Shown one piece after another: positions 1 through 6,652 of a stretch of DNA of 11,836 nucleotides. The translations under genes were made by a program, and so were the position numbers. This stretch comes from JASGDB01 sp049841315. GTDB lineage: Bacteria; Bacteroidota; Bacteroidia; Flavobacteriales; Weeksellaceae. How positions within the stretch are numbered: position 1 is the first letter of the stretch; each line of letters opens with the position of its first letter. Where the stretch lies: the NCBI GenBank assembly GCA_049841315.1, contig JASGDB010000021.1:1-11836 (forward strand), read 5' to 3'. The notes under the pieces are model-generated. The model was given only the letters and a program-made list of their open reading frames with translations. It had not been told where the DNA came from and made no database searches.

Positions 1-410
1 CAGATTGCAGACAGAGCCACGAAGTGGCGACATCAATAGCATTGGGTGAAGCCCAATGAATGTAAAAAAACAGATTGAAGACAAAGCCACGAAGTGGCGA
101 CATCAATAGCATTGGGTGAAGCCCAATGAACAAAAAAATAAGATTGCAGACAAAGCCACGAAGTGGCGACATCAATAGCATTGGGTAAAGCCCAATGAAC
201 AAAAAAATAGGATTGCAGACAGAGCCACGAAGTGGCGACATCAATAGCATTGGGTGAAGCCCAATGAATGTAAAAAAACAGATTGAAGACAAAGCCACGA
301 AGTGGCGATATCAAAAGCATTGGGAGCCCAATGAACAAAAAAATAAGATTGCAGACAGAGCCACGAAGTGGCGACATCAATAGCATTGGGTAAAGCCCAA
401 TGAATGTAAA
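1..410. repeat. Tandem array of six ~69-bp double-hairpin units
   Basis: Six tandem units begin at about 3, 73, 142, 211, 281 and 347 (spacing 70, 69, 69, 70, 66). Each unit begins GATTG(C/A)AGAC and contains two hairpins with a GAA loop. The first is GCCAC-GAA-GTGGC and the second is ATTGGGT-GAA-GCCCAAT, the latter closing with a G-T pair. A linker of either TGTAAAAAAACA or CAAAAAAATAA/G type follows. Units 3 and 6 have AAA in the second loop. Unit 5 has lost about 3 bases there and has two point changes (GATATCAAAAG for GACATCAATAG). The array starts at the window edge and probably continues upstream. It ends 45 bp before the ABC ATPase start. On the minus strand it can be read as a repeated peptide, but nothing supports translation. 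It resembles REP/BIME-type DNA and has no CRISPR-like unique spacers. Confidence 0.93.
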
Positions 411-455
411 GTTCAATATCAATAACCACAGGTGCCGCCTTTGGAAAAAGAAAAA

Positions 456-1379
456 ATGTTTTTAGAATTAAAAAATACCACAATCGGCTATCAATCTCCG
501 TTAATTTCAGAGATAAATACCTCTTTGGAATTAGGCGAAATCTGTCTGCTCATCGGCAACAACGGAGTCGGGAAAACCACTTTGATTAAAAGTATTCTCA
601 ACCAGATTCCGGTTTTGAACGGTGAAATTATTTTAAACGGAAAAAATATCAGAAAACTTTCTGTAAAAGAAATTGCCGGGCAAATCTCTATTGTTTTTTC
701 AAAATCACAAATTCCGCAAAACTATACTACAACCGATTTGATTTCTTTGGGAAAATATATTCATTATCCTTATTATTTTGAGCTTTCGGAGCAGGATAAA
801 AACGAAATCGACAACATTATTGAAGAACTCGGACTTCAGCAATATAAAGACGTACAACTTTCTCAACTTTCGGACGGAAATCTTCAAAAAACCTTTATCG
901 GAAGAGCGATTGCGCAGAATTCGCCTTTCATTATTCTCGACGAACCGACCACACACTTGGATGAAGAAAATAAAATCACTATACTACAACTTCTGCGAAA
1001 ATTAGCAAAAGAACAAAACAAACTCATCTTATTTTCTTCCCACGACTGGCGATTAGCAAAAGAATTTTCAGACAAAATTTGGTACATTAAAAACGAAAAA
1101 CTTTATTCCGGAATTACCGAAGATGTTCTGCTCCAACATCCCGAACTGGTTCAGCCGAAACTTTTTCATCTGGACGGAAATTTTGTTCCGCCCACCATTT
1201 CCGCACCGGATTTTCAGGCGGAAATGCTCTACTCTTTTCTGCAAAAAAATCACAGAAAAAATCTTTCTTCTTTTGAATTTCAGTTTACAGACCGAAAATG
1301 GAACATAAAAAATGATGATAAAAATCATATTTTCCAAAATTTCCATGAAATCTCACAATTCCTCAAAAACCACGATTAA
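456..1379 (+). CDS. ABC transporter ATP-binding protein, FecE/BtuD-like (iron-siderophore/haem/B12 type)
   Basis: This is the cytoplasmic ATPase of an importer, 307 aa. It probably energises uptake of a metal chelate such as siderophore, haem or cobalamin. All nucleotide-binding motifs are visible: Walker A GNNGVGKTT (34-42), Q-loop Gln85, signature LSDGN (138-142), Walker B FIILDEP (158-164) with catalytic Glu163, and H-loop His196 in SSHD. The signature deviates from the usual LSGGQ/E, which is common in this subfamily. About 70 residues follow the H-loop region (roughly 235-307) as a C-terminal tail longer than the ~255-aa FecE norm. ATG 456 was chosen because the frame opens only with a GTG at 432 whose extra eight residues are unrelated, and a purine-rich GGAAAAAGAAAAA precedes 456. 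Partner permease and binding-protein genes are not in the window and may lie upstream of the repeat array. The substrate cannot be told from sequence. Confidence 0.88.
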   Translation: MFLELKNTTIGYQSPLISEINTSLELGEICLLIGNNGVGKTTLIKSILNQIPVLNGEIILNGKNIRKLSVKEIAGQISIVFSKSQIPQNYTTTDLISLGKYIHYPYYFELSEQDKNEIDNIIEELGLQQYKDVQLSQLSDGNLQKTFIGRAIAQNSPFIILDEPTTHLDEENKITILQLLRKLAKEQNKLILFSSHDWRLAKEFSDKIWYIKNEKLYSGITEDVLLQHPELVQPKLFHLDGNFVPPTISAPDFQAEMLYSFLQKNHRKNLSSFEFQFTDRKWNIKNDDKNHIFQNFHEISQFLKNHD

Positions 1380-1404
1380 TTCAGATTTTTTTCAGGTAAA
1401 AAAT

Positions 1405-1426
1405 AATATTATGCATGCATAGTATT
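1405..1426. promoter_or_regulatory. Distal MarR-type operator candidate
   Basis: This imperfect 22-bp palindrome is centred on ATGCATGCAT, with arms AATATTATGCA and TGCATAGTATT (one mismatched pair). It is nearly the same sequence, inverted, as the palindrome at 1489-1510, and its centre lies about 84 bp upstream of that one. A further half-site-like TATTATGCA follows at 1423-1431. The pair lies in the 167-bp gap between the ABC gene and the MarR gene and nowhere else in the window. MarR dimers usually bind such palindromes next to their own gene. Binding here is inferred, not shown. Confidence 0.6.
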
Positions 1427-1490
1427 ATGCAATTCATATTAATTAATACATTGATATTCAATATATTAGTAATATTTAACGGATAAAAAG

Positions 1491-1508
1491 TATTATGCAT
1501 GCATAATA
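1491..1508. promoter_or_regulatory. Proximal MarR-type operator, perfect 18-bp palindrome
   Basis: TATTATGCATGCATAATA is a perfect palindrome. It ends four bases before a TATATTTG -7-like box (1513-1520), so it would sit in the spacer between the -33 and -7 promoter elements. That is a classic position for repression. Together with the copy at 1405-1426 it is the best candidate for autoregulation by the downstream MarR protein, and possibly for control of the whole fad set if transcription reads through. Confidence 0.65.
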
Positions 1509-1512
1509 TTAT

Positions 1513-1520
1513 TATATTTG
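1513..1520 (+). promoter_or_regulatory. Bacteroidetes-type -7 promoter element of the marR-like gene
   Basis: TATATTTG fits the TAnnTTTG -7 consensus known for Bacteroidetes sigma-A promoters. Transcription would start near 1525-1528. This puts the in-frame ATG at 1499 upstream of the transcript and favours ATG 1547 as the start codon. No good -33 TTTG is seen, so the promoter may be weak or depend on other factors. Confidence 0.5.
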
Positions 1521-1546
1521 GAATGACATCAATATCTGTTAAAAAA

Positions 1547-2002
1547 ATGAGCAGACTTACCAAAGAAAAAGTAGAAAACATCGACCTGATTTTGAAACAA
1601 ACTTGGATTGCCGTTCAGAAAATGTATTCTGATATGGCCTCGGAATACGATTCTACCGCAGTTCAGGCTTTGACGCTTTTAAAAATAGACCCGAAAGAAG
1701 GAACGAGAAGCACCAATCTCGGCCCGAAAATGGCGATTGAGCCGACTTCCTTAACCCGAATCATCAAACTTCTGGAAGATAACGGCTATATTTATAAGGA
1801 AAAAACCACCGTCGATAAACGTGAAGTCATCATCAAACTCACGGAAAAAGGACTGAACTACCGAAACATTTCCAAAGATACCGTCGTGAATTTCAACAAA
1901 AAAGTAATGGAAAGAATTCCGCAGGAAAAACTGGAAACATTCAAAGAAGTGATGACGGAAATTATGAAAATCTCGCAGGAACTGAATAAAAAAATTAAAT
2001 AG
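1547..2002 (+). CDS. MarR-family winged-helix transcriptional regulator
   Basis: This 151-aa cytoplasmic DNA-binding protein has the usual MarR length. The N-terminal helices (about 5-45) would form the dimer and ligand region. The winged helix spans about 50-103, with the recognition helix near 65-80 (EPTSLTRIIKLLEDNG). The wing carries TVDKREVIIKLTEKG (88-102), including the conserved Asp-x-Arg of the family. C-terminal helices (108-150) complete the dimer interface. In-frame ATGs exist at 1499 and 1523, but 1499 lies inside the operator palindrome and 1523 sits at or before the predicted transcription start. ATG 1547 follows an A-run and gives a normal N-terminus. The gene precedes the fad genes on the same strand, so it is probably the regulator of fatty-acid degradation, perhaps sensing acyl-CoA. 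That role is inferred from position. Confidence 0.9.
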   Translation: MSRLTKEKVENIDLILKQTWIAVQKMYSDMASEYDSTAVQALTLLKIDPKEGTRSTNLGPKMAIEPTSLTRIIKLLEDNGYIYKEKTTVDKREVIIKLTEKGLNYRNISKDTVVNFNKKVMERIPQEKLETFKEVMTEIMKISQELNKKIK

Positions 2003-2011
2003 AAAACAGTT

Positions 2012-2205
2012 AAACGCAATGTTCGCAAAGAGTTTTTTAAATGATTGAAAATATTTTTCGTCCGCAAAGGCTGAACTACGTTCGTAAACTTTCAGTTTAT
2101 GTTCAGCAACGGTTTAAAGTTTTTTTCTTCGCTAAGTGAAACGCCTTTGCGAACCTTAAAAATAAAGCGATTAGTAGTAAAAAAAATCTTTGCGGACTTT
2201 GCGTT
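2012..2205. repeat. MITE/REP-like element with ~18-bp inverted ends and nested inverted repeats
   Basis: The outer ends AACGCAATGTTCGCAAAG (2013-2030) and CTTTGCGGACTTTGCGTT (2188-2205) are inverted copies with three mismatches. Inside them GTCCGCAAAGGC (2060-2071) pairs with GCCTTTGCGAAC (2143-2154). Inside that GCTGAAC (2070-2076) pairs with GTTCAGC (2101-2107), with a further TAAACT/AGTTTA hairpin at 2085-2099. The whole element could fold into one long interrupted hairpin. A shorter relative lies at 9549-9618. The element fills the 241-bp gap before fadN, in which no clear TAnnTTTG promoter is seen. Confidence 0.7.
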
Positions 2206-2243
2206 AAAAACAAAAATTATTACAAAAAATAAATAGAAATATA

Positions 2244-4649
2244 ATGAAAAGACGAATCAAACACGTTACCGTTCTCGGTTCAGGAATTATGGGAAGCGGA
2301 ATTGCAGCACACTTTGCCAATATCGGTGTGGAAGTTCTTCTCCTCGACATCGTTCCTTTTGAACTCACGGAAGCGGAACAGAAAAAAGGCTTGACCAAAG
2401 ATGACAAAGCAGTTCGCAACAGAATTGCTACGGAAAATTTAGCCAAACTTCAGAAAGCAAGTCCGGCTCTGCTCTATTCCACGAAATTTGCGGACAGAAT
2501 TAAGGTCGGAAACTTCGATGACGATATGCCGAAAATCAAAAATACGGACTGGATTATCGAAGTGGTTGTCGAAAGATTGGACATCAAAAAATCCGTTTAC
2601 GAAAAAATCGAACAATTCCGAAAAGCGGGAACTTTGGTTTCTTCCAACACTTCGGGAATTCCGATTAACCTTTTGACAGAGGGACGAAGCGAAGATTTTA
2701 AACATTATTTTGCGGGAACGCATTTCTTCAATCCGGTGCGTTATTTACCGCTTCTGGAAATCATTCCGACCAAAGACACGCTTCCTGAAATCGTGGATTT
2801 CTATATGAATTACGGAGCGAAATTTTTGGGAAAAACAACGGTTTTAGCGAAAGATACACCTGCGTTTATCGCCAACAGAATCGGGGTTTTCGGAATTATG
2901 AATATTTTCCACACGATTCAGAAATTGGGACTGAACATTTCGGATATTGATAAATTGACAGGTCCTGTAATCGGTCGTCCGAAATCCGCAACATTCAGAA
3001 CAGCCGATGTTGTCGGTCTGGATACGCTCGTTCACGTTGCAAACGGTGTTCGCGAAAGCGGTGCAGAACAGGAAATGTTCAAAAATCAGTTTGAAATGCC
3101 GAACTACATCGACTTTTTAATGAAGAATAATTTCTTAGGTTCAAAATCGGGACAAGGTTTCTTTAAAAAAGTAAAAAACGAAGACGGAAAATCCGAAATT
3201 TTAAGATTAAACCTCGACACCTTAGAATACGAACCGCAGGGAAAAGTGGCATTTCCGACTCTGGAACTCACGAAAACCATTGACAAACCGATTGACCGTT
3301 TCAAAATTTTAATCGGAGGAAAAGACAAAGCCGGAGAATTTTACAGACTTTCTCTCGGAGCAATGTTCGCCTACGTTTCGCACAAAGTTCCTGAAATTTC
3401 CGATGAAGTTTACAAAATCGACGATGCGATGAAAGCCGGTTTCGGCTGGGAAAACGGGCCGTTTGAAATCTGGGACGCTGTCGGAGTTCAGAAAGGCGTG
3501 GAACTCGCCAAAGAAGCCGGTTACGAAGTTTCCGACTGGGCAAAATCCCTTGCCGAAAAAGGCGAAACTTTCTATAAAGTAAATGATGACGGTCAAAGCA
3601 TTTTCTACGATAAAAATTCAGGGAATTACGACCGGATTCCGGGACAGGACGCATTTATTATTTTAGATAATATCAGAAAAAATAAAACGCTTTGGAGCAA
3701 TTCCGGTTCGGCAATTCAGGATTTGGGCGACGGAATCATCAATTTTGAAATCCGTTCCAAAATGAATTCTCTCGGCGGAGAAGTTCTGGACGGACTGAAC
3801 AGAGCCATTGATTTAGCCGAAAAAGAATACGACGGACTCGTTGTCGGAAATCAGGGAGCGAATTTCTCTGTCGGAGCGAATCTCGCAATGATTCTGATGA
3901 TGGCGGTTGAACAAGATTGGGACGATTTGAATATGGCGATTGCCTATTTCCAAAACTCGATGATGAGAGTGCGTTATTCGTCTGTTCCGGTTGTGGTTGC
4001 ACCTCACGGAATGACTTTGGGAGGCGGCTGCGAAATGACGCTTCACGCAGACAGAGTGGTTGCCGCAGCGGAAACCTATATCGGATTGGTGGAACTCGGA
4101 GTCGGCGTGATTCCGGGAGGAGGCGGAACGAAAGAATTTACGCTGAGAACCTGCAAGGATTTCGTAAAAGACGACGTAAAAACCAACAGACTGCGTGACG
4201 CTTTTATGAATATCGCAATGGCAAAAGTCGCCACTTCTGCACACGAAGCCTACGATATGGGAATTCTGGAACACGGAAAAGACATCGTTGTTGTAGATAA
4301 AAAACGCCAGATTGCCGAAGCCAAAAAAGTCGCAAAACTCCTTGCAGAACAAGGTTACACCCAACCAATCGAACAAAAAGTAACCGTTCTCGGAAAAGAT
4401 GCTCTCGGAATGTTCCTCGTTGGAACTGACCAAATGCTTGCCGGAAATTATATTTCAGAATACGACAAAAAAATCGCCGATAAATTAGCCAACGTAATGG
4501 TAGGCGGAAATCTTTCCGAACCGACTTTGGTTTCCGAAAGGTATTTGCTGAATCTGGAAAGGGAAACGTTTCTGCAATTATGTGGGGAAAGAAAAACGTT
4601 GGAACGTATTCAGTATATGTTGCAGAACGGGAAACCTTTGAGGAATTAA
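2244..4649 (+). CDS. fadN: 3-hydroxyacyl-CoA dehydrogenase/enoyl-CoA hydratase fusion (FadN type)
   Basis: This 801-aa bifunctional beta-oxidation enzyme hydrates 2-enoyl-CoA and oxidises L-3-hydroxyacyl-CoA with NAD+. The domain order is dehydrogenase first, as in B. subtilis FadN (YusL), and opposite to E. coli FadB. The NAD-binding Rossmann motif GSGIMG is at 12-17. SSNTS (133-137) and the catalytic pair His160 (HFFNP) and Glu172 are present. C-terminal dehydrogenase domains span about 205-310 and 360-445. The crotonase domain runs from about 500 to 680, with oxyanion-hole FSVGANL (541-547) and GGGCE (593-597). Both hydratase glutamates appear retained (Glu597 and Glu617 in VELGVGVIPGGGGT), so it should be active in both steps. 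Length matches FadN (~790 aa). The start ATG is the only sensible one before the Rossmann fold. The thiolase partner follows after the RAYT insertion. The symbol is assigned by domain architecture and gene order. Confidence 0.95.
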   Translation: MKRRIKHVTVLGSGIMGSGIAAHFANIGVEVLLLDIVPFELTEAEQKKGLTKDDKAVRNRIATENLAKLQKASPALLYSTKFADRIKVGNFDDDMPKIKNTDWIIEVVVERLDIKKSVYEKIEQFRKAGTLVSSNTSGIPINLLTEGRSEDFKHYFAGTHFFNPVRYLPLLEIIPTKDTLPEIVDFYMNYGAKFLGKTTVLAKDTPAFIANRIGVFGIMNIFHTIQKLGLNISDIDKLTGPVIGRPKSATFRTADVVGLDTLVHVANGVRESGAEQEMFKNQFEMPNYIDFLMKNNFLGSKSGQGFFKKVKNEDGKSEILRLNLDTLEYEPQGKVAFPTLELTKTIDKPIDRFKILIGGKDKAGEFYRLSLGAMFAYVSHKVPEISDEVYKIDDAMKAGFGWENGPFEIWDAVGVQKGVELAKEAGYEVSDWAKSLAEKGETFYKVNDDGQSIFYDKNSGNYDRIPGQDAFIILDNIRKNKTLWSNSGSAIQDLGDGIINFEIRSKMNSLGGEVLDGLNRAIDLAEKEYDGLVVGNQGANFSVGANLAMILMMAVEQDWDDLNMAIAYFQNSMMRVRYSSVPVVVAPHGMTLGGGCEMTLHADRVVAAAETYIGLVELGVGVIPGGGGTKEFTLRTCKDFVKDDVKTNRLRDAFMNIAMAKVATSAHEAYDMGILEHGKDIVVVDKKRQIAEAKKVAKLLAEQGYTQPIEQKVTVLGKDALGMFLVGTDQMLAGNYISEYDKKIADKLANVMVGGNLSEPTLVSERYLLNLERETFLQLCGERKTLERIQYMLQNGKPLRN

Positions 4650-4655
4650 AGGGAA

Positions 4656-4681
4656 GCTCCGTAGGAGCGAACTGTTAATAG
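4656..4681 (+). repeat. REP element 1 (palindrome plus GAACTGTTAATAG tail)
   Basis: The perfect hairpin GCTCC-GTA-GGAGC (4656-4668) is followed by GAACTGTTAATAG. It starts 7 bp after the fadN stop codon, so it could also form a 3'-end stem-loop in fadN mRNA. Confidence 0.8.
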
Positions 4682-4704
4682 AATGATATAAAAATGTTCA
4701 ACGA

Positions 4705-4727
4705 GCCTCGTAGAGGCGACCTGTTAA
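4705..4727 (+). repeat. REP element 2 (palindrome plus GACCTGTTAA tail)
   Basis: The hairpin GCCTC-GTA-GAGGC (4705-4717) is followed by GACCTGTTAA. It ends 14 bp before the RAYT start codon. The ATG at 4694 that would extend the RAYT reading frame would translate straight through this element, which argues against that start. Confidence 0.82.
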
Positions 4728-4741
4728 AAAAAAAAATAATT

Positions 4742-5209
4742 ATGGCAAATACCTACACCCAAATTTACATTCAGATTGTTTTTGCCGTTAAGGGAAGACA
4801 AAACCTGATTTCAAAAGAAAATCGGGAGGAACTCCATAAATTTATTACAGGGATTGTTTCCAACAGAGGTCAAAAATTATTTGCAATTTTTGCGATGCCC
4901 GACCACGTTCATATTCTTGTAAGTATGAGTCCGAATGTTTCGATTTCGGATTTGGTAAGGGATATTAAAGCAGGTTCGTCAAAATTCATTAATGATAAAA
5001 AATGGATAAACGGAAAATTCAATTGGCAGGAAGGTTACGGAGCATTTTCATATTCTAAAAGCGGTGTGGACAATGTCGTAAAATATATTCTGAATCAGGA
5101 AGAACACCACAAAAAGAAAACATTTAAAGAAGAATATTTAGAATTTTTGAAAAAATTTGAAATCGAATATGATTCAGAATATTTATTTGAATGGATTGAA
5201 AATGATTAA
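4742..5209 (+). CDS. REP-associated tyrosine transposase (RAYT, Y1/IS200-like)
   Basis: This 155-aa single-strand DNA nuclease belongs to the HUH (Y1) family. RAYTs cut and rejoin REP hairpins. The metal-binding HUH motif is His55-Val-His57 in MPDHVHILV (52-60). The catalytic tyrosine is most likely Tyr115 in VVKYILNQ (112-119), which aligns with the IS608 TnpA VKQYIENQ-type motif. The Bacteroidetes RAYT pattern NWQEGYGAFSYSKS (94-107) and NQEEHH (118-123) are also present. ATG 4742 was chosen over an in-frame ATG at 4694, because the 16 extra residues would be translated REP DNA and MANTYTQIYIQ is the usual family N-terminus. The gene is intact, with all key residues. Its stop codon overlaps the tail of the inverted REP 3, so gene and repeat are physically fused. 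It may be expressed by read-through from fadN, since no own promoter was recognised. Confidence 0.92.
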   Translation: MANTYTQIYIQIVFAVKGRQNLISKENREELHKFITGIVSNRGQKLFAIFAMPDHVHILVSMSPNVSISDLVRDIKAGSSKFINDKKWINGKFNWQEGYGAFSYSKSGVDNVVKYILNQEEHHKKKTFKEEYLEFLKKFEIEYDSEYLFEWIEND

Positions 5210-5228
5210 CAGGTCGCTCCTACGGAGC
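5206..5228 (-). repeat. REP element 3, inverted, overlapping the RAYT stop codon
   Basis: Read on the minus strand this is GCTCC-GTA-GGAGC followed by GACCTGTTAA. The tail covers 5206-5215 and includes the RAYT stop codon TAA (5207-5209). It forms an inverted pair with REP elements 1 and 2. Confidence 0.8.
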
Positions 5229-5251
5229 TCCCCCAGAAACAACCCCAAAAT

Positions 5252-5280
5252 CTATTAACAGTTTACCTCTACGAGGTAAA
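5252..5280 (-). repeat. REP element 4, inverted
   Basis: On the minus strand a 19-bp perfect palindrome TTTACCTC-GTA-GAGGTAAA (5262-5280) is followed by CTGTTAATAG. It has the same loop and tail as the other elements but a longer, different stem. This is the compensated stem variation expected of REP families. Confidence 0.75.
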
Positions 5281-5398
5281 AAATTAAAAAAGACATTAAT
5301 AATAAAGCCTCGTAGAGGCGACCTGCTAATAGAACCACGAGGTAAAAATTAAAAAACATTAATAATAAAGCCTCGTAGAGGCGACCCGCTAATAGAAC
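5271..5398 (+). repeat. ~65-bp tandem duplication carrying REP elements 5 and 6
   Basis: Two direct copies, 5271-5335 and 5337-5398, share ACGAGGTAAAAA, an AT-rich stretch with ATTAATAATAAA, and the hairpin GCCTC-GTA-GAGGC. The hairpins are at 5307-5319 and 5370-5382. The tails are GACCTGCTAATAG and GACCCGCTAATAG. Copy two lacks a few A residues and has one C for T change in the tail. The duplicated block begins inside the palindrome of REP 4. Nothing here looks coding. Confidence 0.8.
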
Positions 5399-5417
5399 AA
5401 ATGAATATATTTCAATT

Positions 5418-5434
5418 TAGCTCCGTAGGAGCTA
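5418..5434. repeat. REP-like palindrome before fadA
   Basis: The 17-bp perfect palindrome TAGCTCC-GTA-GGAGCTA lies 33 bp upstream of the thiolase start. The CTGTTAATAG tail is lost or degenerate (CCCTAATTAATAAT). A near-consensus -7 box TATATTTC (5407-5414) lies just upstream, so this hairpin could fall in the fadA leader. Confidence 0.7.
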
Positions 5435-5467
5435 CCCTAATTAATAATAATTAAAAAACAAAAAATT

Positions 5468-6649
5468 ATGACAAAGACAGCATACATAATCAAAGGATAC
5501 AGAACTGCCGTAGGAAAAGCACCGAAAGGCAGTTTAAGGTTCACTAGACCGGACGAACTCGCGGCAAAAGTAATCGAAAAACTGATGGCTGATGTTCCGC
5601 AACTGGACAAAGACAGAATCGACGATTTAATTGTCGGAAACGCAATGCCCGAAGCCGAACAAGGCTTAAATGTCGCACGTTTGATTTCCTTAATGGGACT
5701 GAACACCGACAAAGTTCCGGGCGTTACCATTAACCGATATTGTGCTTCCGGTTCGGAAGCGATTGCGATTGCTACGGCGAAAATCCAGTCCGGAATGGCG
5801 GATTGCATTATTGCGGGCGGAACGGAATCGATGTCTTATATTCCGATGGGCGGTTACAAACCCGTTCCCGATTCCAATATCGCCAAATCCAACCCTGATT
5901 ATTATTGGGGAATGGGCTACACTGCGGAAGCCGTTGCGAAAGAATACAACATTTCCCGCGATGCACAGGACGAATTTGCTTTTCATTCGCATCAAAAAGC
6001 GTTGAAAGCACTTTCGGAAGGGAAATTTGCCAATCAAATCGTTCCGGTTCCGGTGGAATATAATTTCATTGATGAAAACCAGAAATTGCAGACCAAAAAA
6101 TTTGATTTTTCGGTAGATGAAGGTCCCCGAAAAGACACTTCCCTCGAAGGTCTGGCAAAACTGAAACCCGTTTTCGCACAAGGCGGAAGCGTAACGGCAG
6201 GAAATTCCTCGCAGATGAGCGACGGAGCGGCTTTCGTAATCGTGATGAGCGAAGAAATGGTAAAAGAATTAGGTTTACAGCCCGAAGCAAGATTGGTTTC
6301 TTACGCTGCGGCAGGTTTAGAACCGCGAATTATGGGAATGGGACCTGTTTACGCCGTTCCGAAAGCGTTGAAACAAGCCGGACTCCAATTAAACGACATC
6401 GAACTGATTGAACTGAACGAAGCCTTTGCTTCCCAATCCGTTGCCGTAATGAATGAACTGGGCATCAATCCCGAAATCACGAATGTAAACGGCGGTGCGA
6501 TTGCTTTGGGACACCCTCTCGGCTGCACCGGAGCGAAACTTGCGGTTCAGTTGTTCGACGAAATGAGAAGACGCGGAAACAAATACGGAATGGTAACAAT
6601 GTGCGTCGGAACGGGACAAGGAGCCGCGGCGGTTTATGAATTGTTATAA
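5468..6649 (+). CDS. fadA: Acetyl-CoA C-acyltransferase (3-ketoacyl-CoA thiolase, FadA type)
   Basis: This 393-aa cytoplasmic thiolase cleaves 3-ketoacyl-CoA with CoA to acetyl-CoA and a shortened acyl-CoA, the last step of beta-oxidation. The nucleophile Cys92 lies in NRYCASGSEAI. NEAF (317-320), His349 in GHPLGCTGA and the second cysteine Cys379 in MCVGTGQG complete the active site. Length equals the family norm (~390 aa). MTKTAYIIKGYRTAVGK is a standard thiolase N-terminus, so ATG 5468 is secure. It follows fadN as in the fadNAE order of B. subtilis but is separated from it by the RAYT/REP block of about 800 bp. It may therefore need its own promoter. Because it sits next to a fadN-type gene, degradation is more likely than acetoacetyl-CoA synthesis. 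Confidence 0.95.
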   Translation: MTKTAYIIKGYRTAVGKAPKGSLRFTRPDELAAKVIEKLMADVPQLDKDRIDDLIVGNAMPEAEQGLNVARLISLMGLNTDKVPGVTINRYCASGSEAIAIATAKIQSGMADCIIAGGTESMSYIPMGGYKPVPDSNIAKSNPDYYWGMGYTAEAVAKEYNISRDAQDEFAFHSHQKALKALSEGKFANQIVPVPVEYNFIDENQKLQTKKFDFSVDEGPRKDTSLEGLAKLKPVFAQGGSVTAGNSSQMSDGAAFVIVMSEEMVKELGLQPEARLVSYAAAGLEPRIMGMGPVYAVPKALKQAGLQLNDIELIELNEAFASQSVAVMNELGINPEITNVNGGAIALGHPLGCTGAKLAVQLFDEMRRRGNKYGMVTMCVGTGQGAAAVYELL

Positions 6650-6652
6650 ATT

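Larger units (their letters stand above)
4656..5228. mobile_element. RAYT gene with flanking inverted REPs (REPtron-like unit)
   Basis: This unit holds a Y1/HUH transposase gene (4742-5209). Two GTA-loop palindromes lie upstream on the + strand (4656-4668 and 4705-4717), and one inverted copy lies immediately downstream (5216-5228). Each palindrome carries the same 3' tail pattern GA(A/C)CTGTTAA. Inverted REPs around a RAYT gene are the known organisation of REP-associated tyrosine transposases. RAYTs are mostly single-copy domesticated relatives of IS200/IS605, so this unit may not itself move. Further related palindromes continue to 5434. The unit separates fadN from fadA. Confidence 0.75.

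Noticed and set aside
1..410. CRISPR array
   Set aside because: The whole ~69-bp unit repeats including the linkers. There are no unique spacers and no cas genes.
432..455. GTG start extending the ABC ATPase by eight residues
   Set aside because: The extra residues do not fit the family and the A-rich leader before ATG 456 is a better initiation region.
33..483. Minus-strand open frames encoding a repeated peptide (HWALPNAIDVATSWLCLQS)
   Set aside because: They are translations of the tandem hairpin array. Unit length changes between 66 and 70 shift the frame and there is no start context, so they are not credible genes.
1499..1546. Upstream ATGs for the MarR gene (1499, 1523)
   Set aside because: ATG 1499 lies inside the operator palindrome and upstream of the predicted transcription start. 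ATG 1523 lies at about the transcription start.
3813..4433. 206-codon minus-strand open frame within fadN
   Set aside because: It is a shadow of the strongly conserved crotonase domain on the + strand, with no recognisable protein features.
4694..4741. ATG start 16 codons upstream for the RAYT
   Set aside because: The extension is translated REP DNA, and family proteins begin at MANTYTQIYIQ-like sequence.
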